This document shows positions 6,130 to 9,114 of a DNA stretch of 9,114 nt, one piece after another. The position numbers and the translations under genes are program-made. A model generated the notes under the pieces. It searched no databases, was not told where the DNA came from, and saw only the letters and a program-made list of their open reading frames with translations. Position 1 is the first letter of the stretch; each line of letters starts with the position of its first letter. Source of the stretch: Candidatus Adiutrix sp. (GTDB lineage: Bacteria; Desulfobacterota; Desulfarculia; Adiutricales; Adiutricaceae); contig JAISRV010000026.1 in NCBI GenBank assembly GCA_031273445.1, forward strand, positions 1 to 9,114. Direction: 5' to 3'.

Positions 6130-6710
6130 ATTGAGTAGGAGGCAGGGGCGCCTCCGCCCTCCTCCCACACCACCGTACTTACGGCGGTTCATGTATTGCA
6201 TTGAAAACGCTTCACAGCCTCTAAGAGACTCACGAGTCCAAGGCTATCAAAGTATTTGGTGGGGAAGGCCTGGTTCATGTGTGAAGCGCCGGTGTTCCAT
6301 CACGGGCCACGCCCGTTGTAGGCCGACTTCTTCGCCCTGCCTTCCTCCAACCTCCCTCCGCATCAATTCTCTGGCTCGGGTTCGAGGCCGTTTCCACTGC
6401 CGCCATTTTATGGCCCGCAGTCTCCGTCTTATCCATTGGTCCACTTCTTCAAGCGCACCTTTCGTCTCCGCCAGGCGGAAGTACGCGGCAAAGCCCCTCA
6501 GCTTCTTCGTCAGCTCTTTCACCGTGTCGGCCATCTTCCAGCCGCGCGCCTTCCGCACCCAGCCGCCTGATTTCGCCTTTCAGCAGTGGCGACAGCGGGC
6601 CGCCCTGCGGCGTGCTCTCCTGCCACGCAGAGGGTGTTCCGGCCCATCATCAAGCCGGCCTGAAGATACCGTCTTATCAGCCCCAGAACCTTCTTGTCTC
6701 CCACTCTCAA
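6130..6710 (-). mobile_element. Truncated bacterial group II intron (3' half with domains V-VI), inactive
   Basis: Read on the minus strand, this holds the 3' part of a group II intron. The encoded maturase remnant is followed directly by domain V-like GAACCGCCGTA...TACGGTGGTGTGGG (complement of 6164-6190) and a GC-rich domain VI hairpin ending CCTACTCAAT, so the 3' splice end is at 6130. Domain V is about 27 nt instead of the usual ~34 because the upper helix and tetraloop seem missing, which should disable the ribozyme. The intron 5' half (domains I-III, the GUGYG start and most of domain IV) is absent; the remnant stops near 6710 at an unrelated terminator. The domain V-VI sequence resembles bacterial class C introns, which usually insert after terminator hairpins. 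The class call is made by eye. Confidence 0.78.
6189..6710 (-). pseudogene. Group II intron reverse transcriptase/maturase remnant, core deleted and frameshifted
   Basis: Four pieces of an ltrA-type protein are readable on the minus strand in shifting frames. LRVGDKKVLGLIRRYLQAG (about 6645-6710) is RT sequence. WQESTPQGGPLSPLL (6581-6628) is the conserved RT motif upstream of the active site. WKMADTVKELTKKLRGF through YFRLAETK and WIRRRLRAIKWRQWKRP (about 6365-6546) is the maturase domain. AKKSAYNGRGP, stop, WNTGASHMNQAFPTKYF through to the terminal QCNT (6189-6335) is the C-terminus, where the TGA at 6300-6302 replaces an expected Trp codon. Only about 35-45 bases separate the second and third pieces, where the YADD-containing core (well over 100 residues) is expected. 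The natural stop overlaps the start of domain V. It is certainly non-functional; the intact parent would be about 420 residues. Confidence 0.85.
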
Positions 6711-6739
6711 GCCCCGCCTGAAATAGCCGGGGCTTTTTT
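6709..6739 (+). terminator. Rho-independent terminator, + strand
   Basis: AAGCCCCG (6709-6716) pairs with CGGGGCTT (6728-6735) around an 11-nt loop, and the T-run continues to 6739. It sits exactly where the intron remnant ends, so it may mark the junction of a deletion. In this orientation it shields the downstream operon from transcription coming from the tRNA side. Confidence 0.65.
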
Positions 6740-7064
6740 GTTTTGCGCCGCCGTCGAACAAGGGGCGCGACCTGGGGGGGGGATTTGGACCGCGAGTCAA
6801 AGCGGGGGGTTGGTAGAATAGTCATAGCATCTCCCACATGAGAGCGGTTCAGCGGAGCTTCAGCAAAGACTTCAGCAAATTATTCACCTCTCCTCTGGGG
6901 GAGCTAATAATAATATTTATTAAAATCAGTATATTATTCGTAGAATTTTTTTTTACTTAAGCAAAAAAGCACGGGTTCCGCGGATTTAGGCATTCGGTTA
7001 TAGTTATATTCATCAAAGGCAAAAGTGCCTTTCGCTGATTTTGCCGGGAAAGCGAGGTAGTACG
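6740..7064 (+). promoter_or_regulatory. Regulatory or origin-like region upstream of the HTH-primase operon
   Basis: No gene is visible in these 325 bases. In order they hold a run of nine G (6774-6782), a run of six G (6804-6809), three TTCAGC repeats (6848-6853, 6859-6864, 6871-6876), a strongly AT-rich block (about 6906-6960) with a nine-T run (6946-6954), a TATATT at 7005-7010 that could be a -10 box without a clear -35, and a perfect dyad AAAGGCA-AAAG-TGCCTTT (7015-7032). The repeat plus AT-rich layout upstream of a primase gene resembles a replication origin; the dyad near the start codon resembles an operator or leader hairpin. Both roles are inferred. Confidence 0.4.
6848..6879 (+). 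repeat. Three TTCAGC repeats at 11-12 bp spacing
   Basis: TTCAGC starts at 6848, 6859 and 6871. The last two copies extend to the 10-bp direct repeat CTTCAGCAAA (6858-6867 and 6870-6879). Near-helical spacing would place bound protein on one face of the DNA, as for iterons or excisionase sites. The AT-rich block begins about 25 bases downstream. Confidence 0.5.
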
Positions 7065-7343
7065 ATGATCAGGAATCAAGATGAGAAAATGGAAGAGACA
7101 ACGGCCTTTCTGGGAGTTCTAGCGGAAACCCTCCCTCCGGTCTTTACCCGCAAAGAAGCGGCCAAACATCTGGGGGGATTGTTTACGCCAGCGGGGCTGG
7201 CCAATCTGGACTCCGAAGGCCAGGGGCCGGGCGGCCTTTTGGTAGGCAAAGCTATAGCTTATCGCCGTGACCGTTTTTTAAACTGGTTGGAAGATTACAT
7301 GCGGACTTGCAGAAAGACCGCCCGTGGGGGGAACCATGACTAA
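7065..7343 (+). CDS. Small helix-turn-helix DNA-binding protein of the element
   Basis: The protein has 92 residues. ATG 7065 is chosen because GAGG (7054-7057) lies 7 nt upstream; an in-frame TTG at 7041 lacks a better site. Residues 27-52 read FTRKEAAKHLGGLFTPAGL followed by ANLDS, an HTH pattern like those of MerR/AlpA/excisionase-type small proteins, where EAA-x-x-LG begins the HTH. The following GKAIAYRRDRFLNWLE (61-76) would form the wing and last helix, as in many small DNA-binding proteins encoded next to replication genes. It may regulate the operon, bind the upstream repeats or dyad, or act as an excisionase; the sequence does not decide between these. Its stop overlaps the next gene by 8 bases (ATGACTAA), so the two are translationally coupled. 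Confidence 0.75.
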   Translation: MIRNQDEKMEETTAFLGVLAETLPPVFTRKEAAKHLGGLFTPAGLANLDSEGQGPGGLLVGKAIAYRRDRFLNWLEDYMRTCRKTARGGNHD

Positions 7344-8019
7344 AGGGAAACATCTGGTTAGCCGATTTGCCGCGCTTGTCGACCGTCTGGAATCGACCGC
7401 CCGCCGTTACGATGCCCACGGCGGCGGTCAGGCTTTTTTATTGGCTTCCCCTTGGCCCCTGGACAGCCCGCCCGAGGGAGAGCGGCATTATGACCGCGCA
7501 AGGCGGGATCAGAACGAGCGCTACCGAGATGAAATGACCTTCTTCCAAACGCGGTTGGTTTACAGCGCCCTCCTGGCGGAAGCCATTCTGAGGTTCATTG
7601 TCGCTGTTCTTCAACAGATGGAAGAGTTGGAAGCCGCACTGTCGGCGTTTGTGCACGATATACGCGGCAGTTATGAGATATTTTTAAAGCGCCCCGAAAA
7701 GTTTTCCAAAAAAGACTGGACATCCTGGCGGCGAGTTCTTGAGCAGGAGCGTTATCAGCGGGACGCGGCGCTATGCCGTTTTGCGTATGTACACAAAAGC
7801 GCCTTCAATGCCTTAAATGTGGCCTTGAGGGAGGCCATGAAGGATTGGGCTAGAGGGCTACCGGGGAAGATATGCTCAAAAAGTCGGGTTAATTTTTATG
7901 AGTACGCCAGGAGAGTCAACCATGAACTTGATTGTGTCTGGGAAGACTCCAAATATGGCGGCCCTGCGTCTACTCTGGAGGGAGACCAGCGCCAGCCGGG
8001 AAAAAGGGGAAACGACTAA
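7336..8019 (+). CDS. Unrecognised helical protein of the primase operon
   Basis: The protein has 227 residues from ATG 7336, with a G-rich Shine-Dalgarno stretch (7325-7332) just upstream; an in-frame GTG at 7324 is less likely. I do not recognise a family. The sequence is rich in Arg, Glu, Ala and aromatic residues and appears mostly helical. A hydrophobic helical stretch at about residues 75-110 (ALLAEAILRFIVAVLQQMEE) is amphipathic rather than a clear membrane span. The C-terminus is polar. There is no signal peptide, Cys cluster or nucleotide-binding loop. It overlaps the HTH gene by 8 bases and the primase gene by one base (TAATG), so all three form one coupled operon. A role in replication initiation, as a primase partner or a regulator, is inferred only from position. 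Codon use resembles its two neighbours. Confidence 0.7.
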   Translation: MTKGKHLVSRFAALVDRLESTARRYDAHGGGQAFLLASPWPLDSPPEGERHYDRARRDQNERYRDEMTFFQTRLVYSALLAEAILRFIVAVLQQMEELEAALSAFVHDIRGSYEIFLKRPEKFSKKDWTSWRRVLEQERYQRDAALCRFAYVHKSAFNALNVALREAMKDWARGLPGKICSKSRVNFYEYARRVNHELDCVWEDSKYGGPASTLEGDQRQPGKRGND

Positions 8020-9114
8020 TGGGCTCAGTTCTCAAATCAATCCAAGCTGTTCTGGAAGCCGGTATGTGCATCTTCCCTTGCCGGCCGGATAAGACTCCGT
8101 ATGTCAGATGGAAAGAACAAGCCTCGTACGATAAACGGCAAGTAAGAGATTGGTGGAAGCAATGGCCTCAAGCCATGATCGGACTGCCGACCGGACGAGA
8201 GAACGGCGTTTGGGCATTAGACATAGACAGGCATAAGGAAGACGCCGATGGCTTCTCATCTTTGGCTGCCCTTGAGGCGGCCAATGGGTCGCTGCCCGAG
8301 ACGTGGACACAGACTACTCCCTCCGGCGGGGAGCATCGCATTTTCAAATACCCGGAAGGGCTACCGGAAGAAACCAAAATACCCAACAGCGCCGGGGCGC
8401 TCGGCCCCGGGTTGGACGTCAGAGGCGACGGCGGCTATATCATACTGGCCCCAAGCCGGACGAACGATGAGAGGGCCTACCAGACCATCCGAGGGGCTGA
8501 ATTTTTGCACTCCGCCCCTGTCTGGCTGCTTAATATGGCGGCGCGATCAGCCGGGCCTGAAGAAGATATGACCGCCCCTGATATGGCCAGCCGCGACGAG
8601 CCAGCGGCGACCTCAAACTTGAACGACAGGGAAAAGCGTTATCTTGAAGCCGCCATCAAAGCAGAGCTCAAAAATGTCCGCTCCGCTCTCGCCGGGGGCC
8701 GGAATGACGCTTTAAACAAAGCGGCCTTCGCCCTGGGTCAATTTGTCGGCGGCGGCTGTCTTGAACAAGATGCCGTAAAGCGGGACCTGCTTGCCGCCGC
8801 TACCGCCGCACGTCCGGACGCTTCTCCAGGGTTGCCGGAAGAAGAAGCGGCGACGACCATTGACAGCGGTCTCACGGCGGGCCTGAACGAACCGCGAAAG
8901 ATATCGCTGTCCCCGTTGCCGGCTGGCTTCGTTATGCTGACCGACGGTTTGTATTATATCGCCGGCCAGAAAAAACAATGGCTGGGCGCTCCGATAGAGA
9001 TACTGGGGCACGTCAGAGACGAAGCCAATGAAGGCTGGGGTCTGCAAGTTCGCTGGCAAGACCTGAACGGAATAGCCCATCGCGCGACTATCCAAAATTC
9101 GAGCCTGGTCGGCG
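8019..9114 (+). CDS. Primase-polymerase/DUF927 replication protein, 3'-truncated by window edge
   Basis: ATG 8019 shares a base with the previous stop (TAATG) and has AGGGGA (8005-8010) 8 nt upstream. The frame stays open to the window end, giving 365 visible residues. Residues ~10-170 fit the bifunctional primase-polymerase domain: IFPCRPDKTPYVRWKEQA, then LPTGRENGVWALDIDR with acidic Asp68 and Asp70, SGGEHRIFKYP with His106, and GLDVRGDGGYIILAPS with Asp133. These are the DxD, SxH-like and late-acidic motifs of Prim-Pol enzymes. A helical linker (205-290) resembles a PriCT-type domain. From about 300, GFVMLTDGLYYIAGQKKQW and WGLQVRWQDLNGIAHRATI fit the start of DUF927, usually followed by an ATPase/helicase core. 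It probably primes and helps unwind element DNA. The helicase part is presumed to lie beyond the window. Confidence 0.85.
   Translation, partial: MGSVLKSIQAVLEAGMCIFPCRPDKTPYVRWKEQASYDKRQVRDWWKQWPQAMIGLPTGRENGVWALDIDRHKEDADGFSSLAALEAANGSLPETWTQTTPSGGEHRIFKYPEGLPEETKIPNSAGALGPGLDVRGDGGYIILAPSRTNDERAYQTIRGAEFLHSAPVWLLNMAARSAGPEEDMTAPDMASRDEPAATSNLNDREKRYLEAAIKAELKNVRSALAGGRNDALNKAAFALGQFVGGGCLEQDAVKRDLLAAATAARPDASPGLPEEEAATTIDSGLTAGLNEPRKISLSPLPAGFVMLTDGLYYIAGQKKQWLGAPIEILGHVRDEANEGWGLQVRWQDLNGIAHRATIQNSSLVG

Larger units (their letters stand above)
6025..9114. mobile_element. Probable integrated element at the 3' end of tRNA-Ala (right end not in window)
   Basis: From the tRNA 3' end onward the content changes to accessory DNA: a broken group II intron, an iteron-like regulatory region, and an operon of an HTH protein, an unknown protein and a primase-polymerase/DUF927 replication protein. 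Such sets are typical of integrated islands, phage satellites and plasmid-derived elements, and tRNA 3' ends are common targets. No integrase gene and no duplicate of the tRNA end are visible here, so integration at this tRNA is inferred. The left boundary is set at the tRNA by convention, and the right end lies beyond the window. Confidence 0.4.

Noticed and set aside
6131..6721. 196-codon frame on the + strand
   Set aside because: It is antisense to the group II intron remnant, whose minus-strand pieces match known maturase motifs.
8248..8571. 107-codon + strand frame within the Prim-Pol gene
   Set aside because: It is out of frame with the Prim-Pol frame that carries the catalytic motifs and stays open from 8019 to the window end.
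8712..9095. 127-codon minus-strand frame
   Set aside because: It is antisense to the Prim-Pol/DUF927 gene and shows no recognisable motif.
1..9114. CRISPR array
   Set aside because: No regularly spaced repeats of 24-40 bp were seen; the only repeats are short (6-10 bp) and few.

Overview
The window comes from a GC-rich bacterial chromosome. The thiolation gene type, the oleB-oleC pair and the codon style suggest a Desulfobacterota-like (former Deltaproteobacteria) organism, but this placement is inferred and nothing in the window fixes the taxon. All intact genes lie on the + strand. Bases 1-5127 are compact, GC-rich host chromosome. Bases 5128-5948 are an AT-rich break. The rest is a tRNA gene followed by accessory, mobile-type DNA.

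Host part: the window opens inside a ThiI-like tRNA thiolation gene with a C-terminal NFACT-R-like domain (1-873). A strong extended -10 promoter overlaps its stop codon and drives a short structured leader and a four-helix membrane protein (987-1502), which ends in a perfect 14-bp stem terminator. Next come oleB (1632-2549) and oleC (2549-4240), overlapping by one base. OleC closes 2-alkyl-3-hydroxy acids to beta-lactones and OleB decarboxylates these to olefins. The partner genes oleA and oleD are not next to them. A predicted META-domain lipoprotein with an Ala/Lys-rich helical linker follows (4261-5127).

Break: 5128-5821 has no intact gene. It holds two hairpins, one in a REP-like stretch, and on the minus strand the degraded start of an ISNCY-like transposase gene. 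A near-consensus promoter (5822-5850) then serves an intact tRNA-Ala(GGC) gene (5949-6024) with its own terminator.

Accessory part: downstream of the tRNA lies the 3' half of a wrecked group II intron on the minus strand (6130 to about 6710). Its maturase/reverse transcriptase has lost the catalytic core and is frameshifted, and its domain V looks shortened. A terminator, G-runs, three TTCAGC repeats, an AT-rich stretch and a perfect dyad lead into a tightly overlapping operon: a small HTH protein (7065), an unrecognised 227-residue helical protein (7336), and a large primase-polymerase/DUF927 protein (8019) that runs off the window with no stop. This looks like the replication module of an integrated element (island, satellite or plasmid-like) at the tRNA-Ala gene. 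No integrase or second att site is visible, so the element's limits are unknown.
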